This document shows, one piece after another, positions 46,804 to 59,066 of a stretch of DNA of 64,000 nt; position 1 is the stretch's first letter; every line of letters begins with the position of its first letter. The notes under the pieces are model-generated. The model ran no database searches. It was given only the letters and a program-made list of their open reading frames with translations, and was not told where the DNA came from. Position numbers and translations under genes: made by a program. Source of the DNA: Stenocarpella maydis (Eukaryota > Ascomycota > Sordariomycetes > Diaporthales > Diaporthaceae); NCBI GenBank assembly GCA_002270565.1, contig NQMI01000107.1, positions 62,001 to 126,000 of the forward strand, given 5' to 3'.

Positions 46804-48331
46804 CCCTCCTGCGACGACGTGCAACAGGATTACTCAACCTCGAACAGATCGTGGTCTACATACATAGTAGTAGATGCTTTCGACTGCACTGGTGGGCCTG
46901 GAACACGTTTGAGAGGGCTTGCGTGTCGACTTCAGCCGACTTCAATTGGACAGTGACGCGGGCTGCTGGGACAGGTTTAGAAAGCTATCCGAACCGGCTA
47001 GGATCCCACATCCAGCCTGCTGGCCAAACGACAGCGACATCCTCACTGGACAGAAACTGACACTTGGTTGAGGACGTCCCCATGACGATTGCAGACCGCG
47101 ACTCGGGGTGCACACCCGTTCAGTCTTTGGTTCTAACCTGTCCAAACAGAGAGCAGGCAAGGCATTGCTGAGGAGTATCGCTGCCGGAAGAGCAGTGTCG
47201 TCGACAGCGCGCGAGCTGCTATGATAGCTCACTGGAGCTGGAGCTGGCACTTCTGCCACCCTGCAGTTGAAGCGGCGTGGTGAGCACCCCACCGCTCAAG
47301 GCCATTTGTTGACAGCAGTGTACGCTCTCGTCAAGGCAGTTTTGCATAGGCTCTTTATTGGCGCAGGAGAGATGTTGGAGCACGGAAGAAAGCGAAGACA
47401 ATCAATCCATTGTATGTGTACCGTACGCGGCCATGCTCAATGACCAGGTTAGTCCGAAGCTTGGCTTGGCATCCAGACACAGCTCCATAACTTTCCGGTG
47501 GAAGCCCCGAACGCCTCCGGTCGTTGAATGCCGGAACTGTGGGTAAGCTGTCGGGGCGGGTTGCCGAAATGACCCGGCGCAAAGCCGAGAGTAGGAGTGC
47601 TGGGTTATTAGGAGCACCGGGTCATGTGCGCTTACTCCGTATATGTCTGACACATGTTCGAGATGACAAGCGACACCGCAAGCACGTGCGACCGAGTGGA
47701 ACCAGGTTACCAGGACTCTGGGGTCGCTGTCTTTGGGTGTGTCTCTTTGCATGCGTCATTCTTGAGCCACAACCCACCAAGGGCACAGTAGTGCAGGCCG
47801 ACTGCGTCTGGGCCTCGCTAATCTTATCTCAGGCTTATTATCTTGGTGACCCAGTCATCCGGATGAATGCTCGATTCTCCGCGCATTCAGCTGTCAAAAG
47901 GAACAGTAGGGACCAGCATTTGTGCTGCCCTCTGTCGTAAAATGGCTCGGTCGAGTGGACAGCAAGGGCAGATACGATTCCGGGCGAAGGGGGCTTATCG
48001 TAGCTGCGCACATGCTCGACACGGCCTTAGCTCCAGTCTATCTGTGTCCATTTTTGTCGCGAGGCGGAGAAGGACAATCAATTTTTTTTTTTTGAATAAT
48101 AGATAGCCCAAGTGATGGGTGACTGACGGCCGCACCAGGGCTGAGAAAGCAAGAAAGCTACCGTGTAATAAGCACAGCTCCATCTTATCGGATAAGCTGG
48201 GGAGGGAAAAACGCGCGCTTCCAGCTCTCAGCCGGGTCCACTTCGCACCCCACCACCTCACATTCCCTTGCTTTTCATCCTCCCAGCAGCCACCTAGATT
48301 CCTAGATTCCGAGATACCCAGACCGATTCCC

Positions 48332-48339
48332 TATATATT
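48332..48339 (+). promoter_or_regulatory. TATA-like element before the NADH dehydrogenase gene
   Basis: TATATATT lies 77 nt before the ATG at 48409, followed by a pyrimidine-rich stretch that could be the transcription start region. Position and composition only. Confidence 0.35.
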
Positions 48340-48408
48340 TCCTCTAGAATAATATCCCTAGACCCCTACAGCCCGGCATCTGCCTCGCTCTGCCCTGGAC
48401 TCGAAGCC

Positions 48409-50308
48409 ATGGCTTCCTCTTCGAGAGCTCTGGCCATGAACAAGCTCGCGACCCGACACCTCGGCGTCGCACGCATGCAGCAGCACGCCGTCGCATCGCG
48501 CATCCTCGCATCCACGACTCGCTCCCTCACCACGACTCCTTCCAGCCGGCCTCTTGCTGCTGGCAGCCTACGGCCCCTCGCCCGTCAGTTCCAAAGGCAG
48601 TACTCTGATTCGTCTGCCCCTCCGCCCAAGAAGCCAGGGAAGATCCGGAGGACCTTCAGGTGGACATGGCGCCTTCTCTACCTCTCCGTCCTCGGCACCC
48701 TCGCCTATGTCAGCTATGAGGTTTGGGATATCAGGCATCCCGAGCCTCAGGTCAACCCCGACCCCTCCAAGAAGACCCTCGTGATCCTGGGTAAGCTCAT
48801 ATCCCGTCATACGTCCGTCAATGGCTCACACCCTTCATCGCTAACCCCGTCGTTCCCGCGCTTGTCCAGGCACCGGCTGGGGCTCCGTTGCGCTCCTCAA
48901 GAAGCTCGACACCGAGAACTACAACGTCGTCGTCATCTCTCCTCGAAACTACTTCCTCTTCACCCCCCTGCTTCCCTCGTGCACCACCGGCACCATCGAG
49001 CACCGCTCCATCATGGAGCCCGTGCGCACCATCCTCCAGTCCAAGAAGGCCAGCGTCAAGTACTACGAGGCTGAGGCCCACTCCATCGACCCCGAGCGCA
49101 AAGTTGTCAAGATCAAGGATGATTCCGAGATCAAGGGTGCTGTCACCGAGACAGAGGTCCCCTATGACATGCTGGTCGTTGGTGTCGGCGCCGAGAATGC
49201 CACCTTCGGCATCCCCGGTGTTCGCGAGCACTCGTGCTTTCTCAAGGAGATTGGCGACGCCCAGCAGATCCGCAAGAAGATCATGGACTGCGTCGAGACG
49301 GCTGCTTTCAAGGATCAGACCCCAGAGGAGATCAACAGGCTCCTCCACATGGTTGTTGTCGGCGGAGGCCCGACCGGTGTCGAGTTCGCTGGCGAGCTGC
49401 AGGATTTCTTCGAGCAGGACATCAAGCGTCTGATCCCGGATATCAGCGATCGCTTCAAGGTCACCCTGATCGAGGCCCTGCCCAACGTCCTGCCCTCCTT
49501 CTCCAAGCAGCTGATCGAGTATACCGAGAGCACCTTTGCCGAGGAGAAGATCGACATCAGGACCAAGACCATGGTGAAGAATGTCACCGACAAGTACGTC
49601 GAGGCCGAGGCCATCGGCCCTGATGGGAAGAAGGAGCTCATCCGGTTCCCCTACGGTCTGCTGGTCTGGGCCACGGGCAACGCCGTCCGCCCCATTGTCA
49701 AGAACCTCATGACAAGCATCGCCGCCCAGAAGGACTCACGTCGCGGTCTTGCCGTCAACGAGTACCTTGTCGTGCAGGGAGCCCGTGACATCTGGGCCGT
49801 TGGTGACTGCGCCGTTGCCGGATACGCGCCCACCGCCCAGGTCGCCTCGCAGGAAGGCGCCTTCCTGGCCAAGCTATTTAACAACATGGCCAAGACAGAG
49901 GAGCTGGAGACCAAGATCCGCGAGCTCTCCTCGTCCCTGAATCTCAAGCCGGGCAACTCGGCCGACTCGTCGAAGCAGATCGAGGAGTACGAGAGACAGC
50001 TCCGTCGCATCAAGGACATCAAGCCCTTCCACTACTCGCACCAGGGCAGCTTGGCCTACATTGGCAGTGAGAAGGCCGTCGCGGACGTCGCTTGGTTCAA
50101 CGGCAATGTCGCATCTGGTGGTACCTGGACGTATCTGTTTTGGAGGAGCGCGTATCTCTCGATGTGCTTCAGCAGTAAGTATCCGGCCTTGACTGTGTCG
50201 CCATGGTGACAATCTACTGACCTGTATTACCTAGCCCGGAACCGCCTTCTGGTCCTCAACGACTGGGCGAAGTCCAAGGTCTTTGGACGCGATGTGTCCC
50301 GAGAGTAA
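48409..50308 (+). CDS. Mitochondrial alternative (type II) NAD(P)H:ubiquinone oxidoreductase
   Basis: Rotenone-insensitive single-subunit dehydrogenase passing electrons from NAD(P)H to ubiquinone without proton pumping, at the mitochondrial inner membrane. Exons are 48409-48790, 48870-50174 and 50235-50308, giving 1761 nt or 586 residues. Introns have GTAAGC...CAG and GTAAGT...TAG. The N-terminus is a long Arg/Ser/Thr presequence, then a membrane span (LLYLSVLGTLAYVSYEVW, about 88-105). The FAD site follows (LVILGTGWGSVALLKKL, near 124) and then the NAD(P)H site (VVVGGGPTGVEFAGEL, near 285). Later come LLVWATGNAVRP, AVGDCAV and the C-terminal WRSAYLSMCFSTRNRLLVLNDW. There is no EF-hand insertion, unlike calcium-binding NDE1. 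The single span after the presequence is the usual layout of external (NDE) enzymes, and the closest Neurospora counterpart is probably nde-2. Which side it faces is inferred. Confidence 0.92.
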
Positions 50309-53300
50309 TGAAATTCCTTTGAAGAGAAGGACTCCCTTCAGTTTGGGCTTCAGTAGTCCCAACGTCTGGTGCAGTGTAATGCGATGTGCTTGATATCCCC
50401 AATGTCTGGTGACTTTTTCGATCAGGCGTCAGGCGGGCTTATAGACTCTGTGTTACTGGGGGTTGCGTTGGGCCAGAAAAAAAAGCATAGACTTGGGTAA
50501 TCATTTCGGTGAATGGAATGCGGGCTTTATCTCTTGAGCCTTGACTTGTTGTATGTCTTAGTTATGTGACGAATTCATCACGTTCAATGCATTTTCCTGA
50601 CGGCATGACGATACGGGCAGCCCGTTTTGACCGCCTTCTGAGTGGCTCTTGATAGACTTTAGGTTTGAAGTGACGTAGCGACTCTACTCCGGGCCCAGTA
50701 TGTACTGGTGGGATATAAGTATTGGCCTACCTGAGAGCACTCTCCGCCCTCACTGCGTGTGCTCTCAGGTGCGTTATCACATAGATGGCCTGTGCCAAAC
50801 TGTACACGTTGTTAAGCACCTATATCGCTGTGCACTCTAGCGGCTTACTTTGAGTTGTCAATCAATTTCTAAGGCTTGATATGAACTTTCTCCTTCATTA
50901 TGGTCACTGGTTGTGCCTTAGGCAGTAGGTTCAACACTCGATCCCATCGAAAGCTGTGGAAAAAAGCCATCTCTCAATCCGTAGTCGGATCAAGCCTTTA
51001 TATATAGGTGTTGCCTTCTACAAAAGCCCCATTTCTACTACGATGAATTGATTAGACTCCGCGTCCGTGCTCCGAAATATCCTAATATGATTCTAAACTG
51101 AGCTGAAAGCTTCTATCCCGTTACCATTAACCCCGACTCCTCACCAACCACTAATGCATCCCCTCACTCACCTACTCCTCTCCCACCCCGTCAGCAGCCC
51201 TAAACAGGAAACTCGAGTTCTTGGTTTTGGGTCGATAGCCATCATTGTGACCGGGGTTGAAGTTAGGGAACTGAACCCTGACTAAACAGACCTGTTACTG
51301 GGAAGTAAAGTGGACACCTGTACTACCTCGAAGCCGCGATCTTGTCCGGAGACTAAAAGGGCGATTTTATTTCTACGCGCCTCAGGAGGCTTAGAACAAA
51401 CCTGGCTTGTATGGACTGGCTAATGCCAAGACCATCGGTTATCTCATCGCCCATCTGACTTTGCAAATGTGAGCTCTCCAGGGCTTGGAACGGCCTCACA
51501 ACCCAAGCCCCCGGTTTCCCCGTCATACTCCACAAATCACGCAGTGGTAAGTCGTTATGAGGACGAATTGTTCGCCAGAGAGTGACTGAATGATAATCGG
51601 TACTAAGTATAAGCTGCGGGTCACTGGTTTCCACCGGCGGAAGAAGCCTGCTTGATAGTCAGGCCTACAACGATGTGGGAAAGGGACAGCTGAGCAGTTG
51701 ATTTGGCGCATCCTCGTTCATAATGTGTGTTCTCAAAGCTTTCAGATAAATTCTAACGTATTCCCGTTGAGCAGGAGGAAACGCCAGATTCCACCCAGGA
51801 TTCTTTAGAGGCGGCGTGTGCAGTCAAACATATCGGGTTTCCATGGACTGATGAACCAATGGAGCCATACAAGGTAGCTTGACGCCTGGCCTAGACACTT
51901 TTGCACTTTGCGTTGAGTCTCGCTTCGATCATATAGGATTGTGTTAAGCCGTAGTCCTAGTATTGGCTTCCATCTTAGGTGGGTTTCCCTTCCAGAATTG
52001 TTCATGACTGAGAGTGCGCCGCATGGCGATCATAACTACCTAGATACGTTGTAATTCACGACAAATGCGAAGATCTACGTCAATGCAGGCGGCCAACGCA
52101 TCTTGAAGCAGATCTCCCAACCACTCACTTGATGACAAGAGGTTCCCAATAATCAACAACTTCCTACCCTTGCTACCTAGGCAGATGATTGTCTTAAGCA
52201 GTGCCTGCAACTTAGTCACCATCCCCCTTCCACCCTTTCTTTCCTCGCGAATACTACAGTCCCTCGACGGACCCAGTCTGTACAGCATCAGGACGCCGGC
52301 GCTACCAAAAGTACCCCCGAGCCACCCGCATCGAGATGCAAGCGGCCGCTCGTTGAGACCCCGTGTCTCAAATCCCCCCTTCGCCATTGGCTACAAGGGA
52401 CGAACGTAGAGGATAAAATCCGAACGTCACGACCGGGGCAGGGGGTCGGGGAGGGTGCAAACCCTCGAGGCATTTTTTTTCTTTCTTGTTCGACGCATCT
52501 TCGGTCGCACGGCCGCGAACAGCCACTCTAACTCTCGGGACTGGTGCGACGGCGCCCATCAGGCTATGTCCTGGCAGGAGGTGACTAGCCTCCAGTGCTG
52601 TCGCTCTTGTTAGCGCCTGCCCTGCTTCACGGTAGCACGACGGCTCGTGGCCAGCATGTCTCGAGGTCAGGCATGTAGCACTGCTGCTGTGCCTTGCCAG
52701 GTGCTAATTGCGGAGCTACTGGCTAGTAAAAGTGTTTGCGAATTGTGTAACCGCCGTACAGGTTGGAGCCGAGGTAACTCGCGCGATCATGTGAAATTTC
52801 CGCAGTTTTGTGTAACAGCTTCTCAATGCTCGGAATAGCACCTCGCCAACGGGCGTTTAGGCCAGGTTTGCGGCATACCTGGGCCTGGAGGATGCAATGC
52901 TGTGCCTTACTCCTTGGGCCTCACGCCCTATAGGAAAAGTACGGTGCGATAGTATACTCCCAGTATAGTTGACAGACCTCCAAAACTCAAGGCCATTGAT
53001 ACACGAGAAGCACGGACATTATCAGCGTCTTAAGATTGCACGAGATATATTCAGGGACAGAATGTTGCAGGCTACGTAATGCTGTAAATGTACACCTTTG
53101 ACTTCATGCTGCTCCTTAGAAGAAGCCGGCTTCGTGGAAAGTGATCCATATGCGTATAAATGTAGTCGCCTTGCAAAATCGTACGCGATTTGATTTAAAA
53201 TCAAACATCAGGTTAGCCGTCAAGATTGGCAGCGCGCTAGAAAAGAAACGACCAGCGACGACCCCGCCATAGTGACCTAGGTAAGCTTCACTTATAAAGA

Positions 53301-53534
53301 TTATCTTCCGGGATAGGATAGGTTGGTAGCTTTGATTATTGCATTGACAGTTTTCATTTCGCCTCGCCTGAAGATGTCGAGAGACCCAACGATACTTGCG
53401 GCTCAGTTGACACACTATGCTTCTCTCTGACAAGTGCGATGAAGTTTAAGAGTCGTAACTTTCTTTAGGAATATCAAGATACCAAATACCCAGAATAGCC
53501 ATCGGTGGATAATCCTCTTCCCGGAGGATCTGGC

Positions 53535-53633
53535 CAAAACCAAAAAAAAAACCCAAAACAAAAAAAAAAAAAAAAAAAAAAAGAAAAAAAGATTTTTATT
53601 AAATTTTTTTTTTTATTTAAATTAACCTAATAT
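53535..53633. repeat. A-rich then T-rich low-complexity tract
   Basis: It includes a run of about 23 A (53560-53582) and, 20 nt later, a run of 11 T (53604-53614), followed by ATTTAAATTAA. It could be a decayed retroelement tail or a replication-slippage hotspot. Confidence 0.85.
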
Positions 53634-55525
53634 ATACGATGCGGGTGGCCAACCCAACTTGGAAGCGAAGTATGCTGACGCACAGATACAGAACGCGCCT
53701 AGGTACTAGGCGGCGATGTTGCGAGAAGATCCGTCTTTGTCAAACCAATTGTGACCCTGAAATGTACCCCATCACTTTCCCCGAGGGTAAGCTTAAGATC
53801 TGACCACCGCTTGACAGAGCGCCCAAAAGGCCAGCGCTGACGTGCGGCTGCATGAACAGGTTGCTCACAACGTCCAGTCCCACAAGCCGTGATTACCCGC
53901 ATCTATGAGCTGCTCACTGCCCGGACAACGGCGGGAGCCAGGCAACTCTGGGAAGCGGCCGGGCCTCTCGGGCGCCCTACCCCCTACCCATAACCAGGCC
54001 TACCTCCTGCTTACCAGCGTCGAGCTTGTTTGGGTGCCGCATGGCGCCACGGCCACCTGCGATAACATCCTCCAGGACATCGCGGACGGCGCAGCCGGGG
54101 GCCATTACCGGTAGCGAGTGTGTGGACCATGGGCCCGACCAGCATGCCATGCTGGTAGGTATCCAACAGGGGAGAGACGCGAGCTGAGATGCGCGCAGGC
54201 GGCGCTGCAAGACCAGACGGACGGATGGCCCTGGTCTGCGGTCACGCCGCCGACGCGACCGTGATGTGGATGATGTGGATGTCGAACAGGTGGGCGGGGT
54301 TGAGCCAGGCCCGCCCGCGTCGACGAGACGGGCGCCTGTCGATCACTTGTCCAGAAAATGGCTCGTCGGCCGAGACCGCATGGGACGTGTAAGCCGGCAG
54401 AGTGGTAGTGGTTTCGGGCGTATGCCTCGCCAGAGAAGGCTGTCAGCGCTACCAGCCGTGTGCCTCGGCGCCGTGATGCAAGTCAGACAGGACAGTACGT
54501 AGTGTATACCCACCCTCTTGACTCGTGGGGAGGGAAGAGAAGGAGGGGGTATCAGTCTGACGGCGCCGAGGATTACATCGCCTGTGGCCCCCCGCCCACG
54601 CCGGCATCCTCAGAGTCACAGCAGCTGGGCAGCTGCGGTGGCATGCCCATGTACATATGCTGCGCAAAGGTGATCCTGCAGGCCGACCATGGCCTGCTAA
54701 CGTGTGCTCGGAGTGCCTCGACGGCTAGCAGCATCCGCCGGGCGTTTCCAGCACTGCCTGAAGAGACCAGAGGTTTTGGTCTGCTCAGCAGCAGCCCTTG
54801 GCCCTGGCCTGCAGTTGCAGAAGCGCGCGAACTCCGAGTGCCACCCTGGGGCGAGGCATTGCGCGGGCTGTCGGCGTTGGGAGCTTGTGTGCCACAGGAA
54901 CGTTGAGCCCCGTACGTCAGCTGGAACACGTCCAGCCCTGCGTTGTCTTGCGCTACTGTCCGGCGATATACTGCAGTAGTAGAGGTAGGAGGATGTTGAT
55001 ATCGCGGGGTCCAAGTATCCTCCTGTGCCTTTCCGCGCCTCCGAGCAAAGGCCAGGGGCTGCTTCTTCCTCTTCCCGAGGTGTTTTGCCCGGGCGCCGCA
55101 GTCGTTGGTTGCAACGGTCGCATCCGCGACTCGTCCTCTCGCCTTAGGCCCAACCTTGTCGCCCTGCCCTTTGCTTTCTGGTGATCACGTTCTCTGCCTG
55201 TCATGGTGGCACCCTGTCCAGCCCAGACTGTGGACGAACCCCAGATTGATCGACGCCGCGTGCCGGACTGCTGCCATTTGCTTATGACCACCCGCCATCC
55301 CGACTGGTCAAATCGCGAGCTGCCTGTGCACGAACCCGTCGCCCGGTCCCTGTCCTTTTTTCTTCTCTTTCTTATACTGTCTCCCCACATCATGTGGTGG
55401 TATTCCTGACGCCCGTGTGTCCGTTGACCCGTCTGCCACACACACACACACTCTGTCTGCCTTGAACTCTGACTTGACTCGAAGCTCAAACTACTGCACG
55501 GTATAAGCAGAATCGGCAGTAACTT

Positions 55526-55564
55526 AGCCCCCGAGGGAAGCCCCCGAGGGAAGCCCCCGAGGGA
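55526..55564. repeat. 13-bp tandem repeat AGCCCCCGAGGGA x3
   Basis: Three perfect copies of the 13-bp unit in noncoding DNA; each contains an imperfect CCC/GGG inverted repeat. Confidence 0.92.
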
Positions 55565-58016
55565 AGAGAAGAAGATTAGTGCCATCATCATCCCTGACAT
55601 GACGGGTCGGGGGATTGCAGAGGGCGTCAGGTCCGGGCCAGAATTTGTACCATCTACCACGACATAGGCAATGAATGCGTGACACCACGTCCGCCCCCGA
55701 TCTCCCATGCCCCCTTGCTTGCTTGCTTGCACGCGTCCATGTCGGCGTCAGGTCCGGAAAGTGCAATGCCCACGTCCGCACATCAAGGCAGACCGGACCA
55801 TCTGTATACGTGTCGTAGTACCTACCCTAAGTCATGCCACACTGCATTGCTGCATTACTGCCTGTGCGGGCCCAGCGTCCGTCCCTAAGTTACACCAGCG
55901 ATTTTCCAGCGCATGCGCCTTCGAAATCTGACGGTAATAATACAATGTTTAAAAGTATAGCTGCTGGTACAAAGGAGCCGGTATTTGTGCAAGCTGCGTC
56001 AACAACCTAGACCTTGATACAAGCCTATCACCTGCACAACCCCACATTGTAACACCTGAGCTTTAAATTTTTTTTTTTTTTGCTTCGGTTTTTTTTGACT
56101 TTTGCTCGATTGTTAAAAATTAACTACTACACAAGGACAAAAGAGCAATGAGGCCAACCAAGTAAATGGCGCCTCGAGGTTCCCGCCTCCTGGGCGGGTT
56201 TTCCTCAATCCATCACAACCAGCATTTCATGCTCTGCGGAGGCGAACAAAATGTGCTGCAAGGGGAAACCTGTTTCCCCCTGGCGATCAACCGCGTCGCC
56301 TCACGCCAGCTCTCGTTCTCCTGAGCCCTTCACCGTCCCCCACAAGTCTAGTAGCGAGGAGGACTTGACACTCAACCCGCAGAGACTTGGGAGGACTAGG
56401 ACGGCTCAGGGTAACACGTAGTGAAATGAGCTACAATCCCCCTCCCCTCTCAGTGCTTCGCCTTTCCAACCCAGACCCTGTCCCTAAGAATGGGACTTCC
56501 AGCCAGTGCGACGTCGTTCAGCGGTTCGCTTGCGCAAAAAGTCCGCAACCCCGGAGGCGGATTTGATTCCCGTATGCCCTTCTGAACTAGCAGAATCGAA
56601 CAGGGTCGTGTCTCTCACTCCAGGGGGAATGGATCCACGACAGTCAGCGGTGGCGGCGGGAATGTTCCGGAGCCCATTCCCGCTTGTGAATCGGTTGTAC
56701 TCGGCAGCGGCGCCGAGTTAGAGAACTTGACTTTTGCTCGCGTTCCTGCGCAGCAGAATTCCGTTGATTTCTCGGTGCCCAGCTCTTTGTTCGGGCTTTA
56801 TTGGCCTCCCCATACAGCCTCCGATCCCTGTCTGCCCCTCCCCTCCCTCGTGCAAGGGGAGGAGGAAGCAGACACCTGGTCTCTCTCCCGTCGAAAAAGA
56901 CACACGGTGTCAATTGTGCCCGACATTCAATATTCCTGATATTGGTCTTCGTCTTCGGCTCGACGTCTTTTCCTCTTCAGCCTTGGAACGCCGCAAGTCC
57001 CCACGGAGTCCAGTCCAGTGATCAAGTTGTCGGCATCGAAGAATCCATCATCCACACAGGCTGTGTCGTTCGTGCCGTTTCGTTTCGAATGAAGTCGTGA
57101 GCCCCAAGCCTCAAGCTGGGCACAGATCATCGTTCGTGAAATGGTCGTCGTCTCAAGCTCGTTCGGGTGGTGATTGTATTCGTCGTTCAAGGTCGTGAAT
57201 TCGTACATGAGAAAAAGATAAAAGAAGAAAAAAACCAGGTCGGAAGGATTGTCGTTGAAGTGATGAGCGTGCACCACATCGCGTATGGGGGGTATCATCC
57301 AAGAGAGCCTTTTATGCCGCCGAGAAAATCCAAATAGAGAAGAGTTAGGAATCCAGAGTTTCTGTCCCGGTCCGTTCTTGCCGGGCTGTAGTGCATTGCT
57401 GCATGTTCCTCTTATTGTCAGACGCAAAGGAGAGAGACAGAACAAAGAAAAGAGGACAACCAAATCAAAGAAAACAAAAGCAAAGGCCACCTATGTTGCG
57501 ACAGTTCCTGCCTCGCCAGAAAATGCAATCCAAATTCCCGCCCCGGACCCAGTCGCGCTGAGGAGATGAGATGGAGTGAGTGTGTGACCGAGCTTGCGGT
57601 TGCCTTTGTGCGTTTGGTGGTTGGTATCCTGAAAACCGCAAAGAACTCCGAGTGAAAGAAAAAAAGAAAAAGAAAATCAAACGCTCGCTCGCTGTACAGA
57701 GGAAACCCAAGAACCGTATGCCTGTGGAGAGATGACAATATTGCTGTGTACCCGACCCTGCTCCTTGGTATGCAAAACGCCGATGTGCCTTGTGACATGT
57801 GATGAACTCAGTGAGGTGTCTCTCTAGCTCTGCCCAGATGCCAGTCTTTTTTTGGGGGGGTATTTTCCTCGGTGACAACAAAGGGAGTAGGGGTGAACTG
57901 TCCCATGGAGAACGCCCAGGAGGCTACCTCGGAAGGAGACGTCCTAGGGGAGACGGCGCTTAGGAGCTGGTAGCCTCTGGATAAGGGTGGCTGTCTCCTC
58001 TGGTTGTTGATGGTTG

Positions 58017-59066
58017 TCACATGGTTGTCGTGTACTCCTGATACCGGCTGTGGTCCCACCCAAAGCCGCCGTACCCGACGCTCACACCACACTGTTGCGT
58101 GAGCATGCTGGGCAAGGGTAGTTGCGGGATGGATGGGATAGGCGTCGTCGCGACCGGCGAGCTGTAGAAGAACCCGGCTGTGGAGTAAGGCTGGCTGTAG
58201 GACGGGGTCTGGGGGGAGAGCGAGGCCTCACTCATGCCCATGTTTGCCCAGATAGCGGGCATGCCTGCCTCTGCAGAGGTTGTCACAACGCTTGGGCTAG
58301 AAGGCAGGATCCTCCAAGCATCGACGGGGGCCGGGACGCTTGAAGGCGTCGTGGGCTGGGACCAAAAGCCTGCGCTGGCTGGTGAGCTCGGGAGCAGAGG
58401 GGGCTGGCGTATCACATCCACGACCCTGGGTGGCGGGGGCAACAACGGCTTCATGAGTCCCATGAGCTGGTTCTTCACTTCCTCGCTCTTCCCGTTGAGT
58501 AGCTCGCCTGCGCCCTCCTCTTCGAGGCCCTCAAGTGCGGACACGTGCGTGCGGTACACGAACTTGTTGACGGCCTGGACAAAGTCCTCGTGCAGCTTCT
58601 TGCACTGCTGGTCCTTCTCGGACCAATCGTGCGTGGAGGCCTTGGCGTTGACACAATGTATCTCCTTGTGATACTCTATGAGTGACTCGATCGTATCAGG
58701 CGTGAGCTTGTACCCGACCTCGTTCCTCAGGACCATATCCACGTGGACAACATAAGCCTCCACATGAAGGAGCTGGTAGTTGAACAGGGCCTCAACGAGA
58801 GGGTTCGAGTCCTTCCTCAACTCGGAGTCCGGGGCTTTGGGCAGCATCAGGGAAGTCAGGGTCCATATGGCGTTCGAATTGGACAGGGTTTCGGTCAGGC
58901 ATCTTTGGTGTTGCATGACGCTGTTGAGGGGACGTTTTACCCGGTTGATCCTCTTCAACGTAGCCGTGAGCCACTGCTCTGGACGCCCCGAGCCGAGGAC
59001 GACATTGACCGAGGAGGCCCTAGGGGCAAACGCTGCAGCAGATGCCGGTAGTAGTTGTGGAGGCAT
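58017..59066 (-). CDS. Uncharacterised intronless protein (orphan)
   Basis: I do not recognise this protein. It is one uninterrupted frame of 1050 nt or 349 residues. The ATG at 59066-59064 is the first real ATG in a frame that stays open 71 codons further upstream from a TTG. Residues 1-30 are Ala/Pro-rich. Residues 30-190 look helical and compact (TLKRINRVKRPLNSVMQHQR, ALFNYQLLHVEAYVVHVDM, SLIEYHKEIHCVNAKAS, LHEDFVQAVNKFVYRTHVS). From about 190 it is Pro/Ser/Tyr-rich and disordered-looking, ending in GYGGFGWDHSRYQEYTTTM. There are no membrane spans or signal peptide. The ordered amphipathic N-terminal half and codon use argue for a real gene; the function is open. A homopolymer A run at 59114-59124 lies in its leader. 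Confidence 0.68.
   Translation of the reverse strand: MPPQLLPASAAAFAPRASSVNVVLGSGRPEQWLTATLKRINRVKRPLNSVMQHQRCLTETLSNSNAIWTLTSLMLPKAPDSELRKDSNPLVEALFNYQLLHVEAYVVHVDMVLRNEVGYKLTPDTIESLIEYHKEIHCVNAKASTHDWSEKDQQCKKLHEDFVQAVNKFVYRTHVSALEGLEEEGAGELLNGKSEEVKNQLMGLMKPLLPPPPRVVDVIRQPPLLPSSPASAGFWSQPTTPSSVPAPVDAWRILPSSPSVVTTSAEAGMPAIWANMGMSEASLSPQTPSYSQPYSTAGFFYSSPVATTPIPSIPQLPLPSMLTQQCGVSVGYGGFGWDHSRYQEYTTTM

Larger units (their letters stand above)
43223..48408. other. 5.2 kb region without a recognisable gene
   Basis: It lies between the membrane protein start and the NADH dehydrogenase start. The first part is likely the leader and promoter of the minus-strand gene. Simple repeats occur at 44630-44645 (GGATGGGT). 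Homopolymer composites lie at 45798-45813 (C11G5), 46193-46206 (T run), 46783-46803 (C11T10) and 48080-48091 (T run). A perfect TACTCCGTA motif lies at 47633. Long open frames at 44127-44867 and 45600-46241 are not protein-like. A 48-codon ATG frame at 46572-46715 is open but unsupported. Confidence 0.45.
50309..58016. other. 7.7 kb region without a confident gene
   Basis: 50,309-53,640 looks AT-richer than the rest of the window and ends in a long A tract and T tract. None of its frames (51353-51634, 51805-52005, 52040-52387, 53116-53433, all minus) was recognised. 53,640-56,060 is GC-richer, with a 13-bp tandem repeat at 55526-55564. 56,068-56,097 holds T runs. 56,900-58,016 is probably the 3' UTR of the minus-strand orphan gene, perhaps with the 187-codon frame at 56927-57490. 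No transposase or reverse transcriptase motifs were seen. Confidence 0.45.

Noticed and set aside
54953..55732. 259-codon open frame on the minus strand
   Set aside because: Composition is unlike protein, it runs through a 13-bp triplication and other simple sequence, it overlaps open frames on the other strand, and no domain is visible.
56927..57490. 187-codon open frame on the minus strand downstream of the orphan gene
   Set aside because: Phe-rich start from T runs, no domain; better explained as 3' UTR or spacer.
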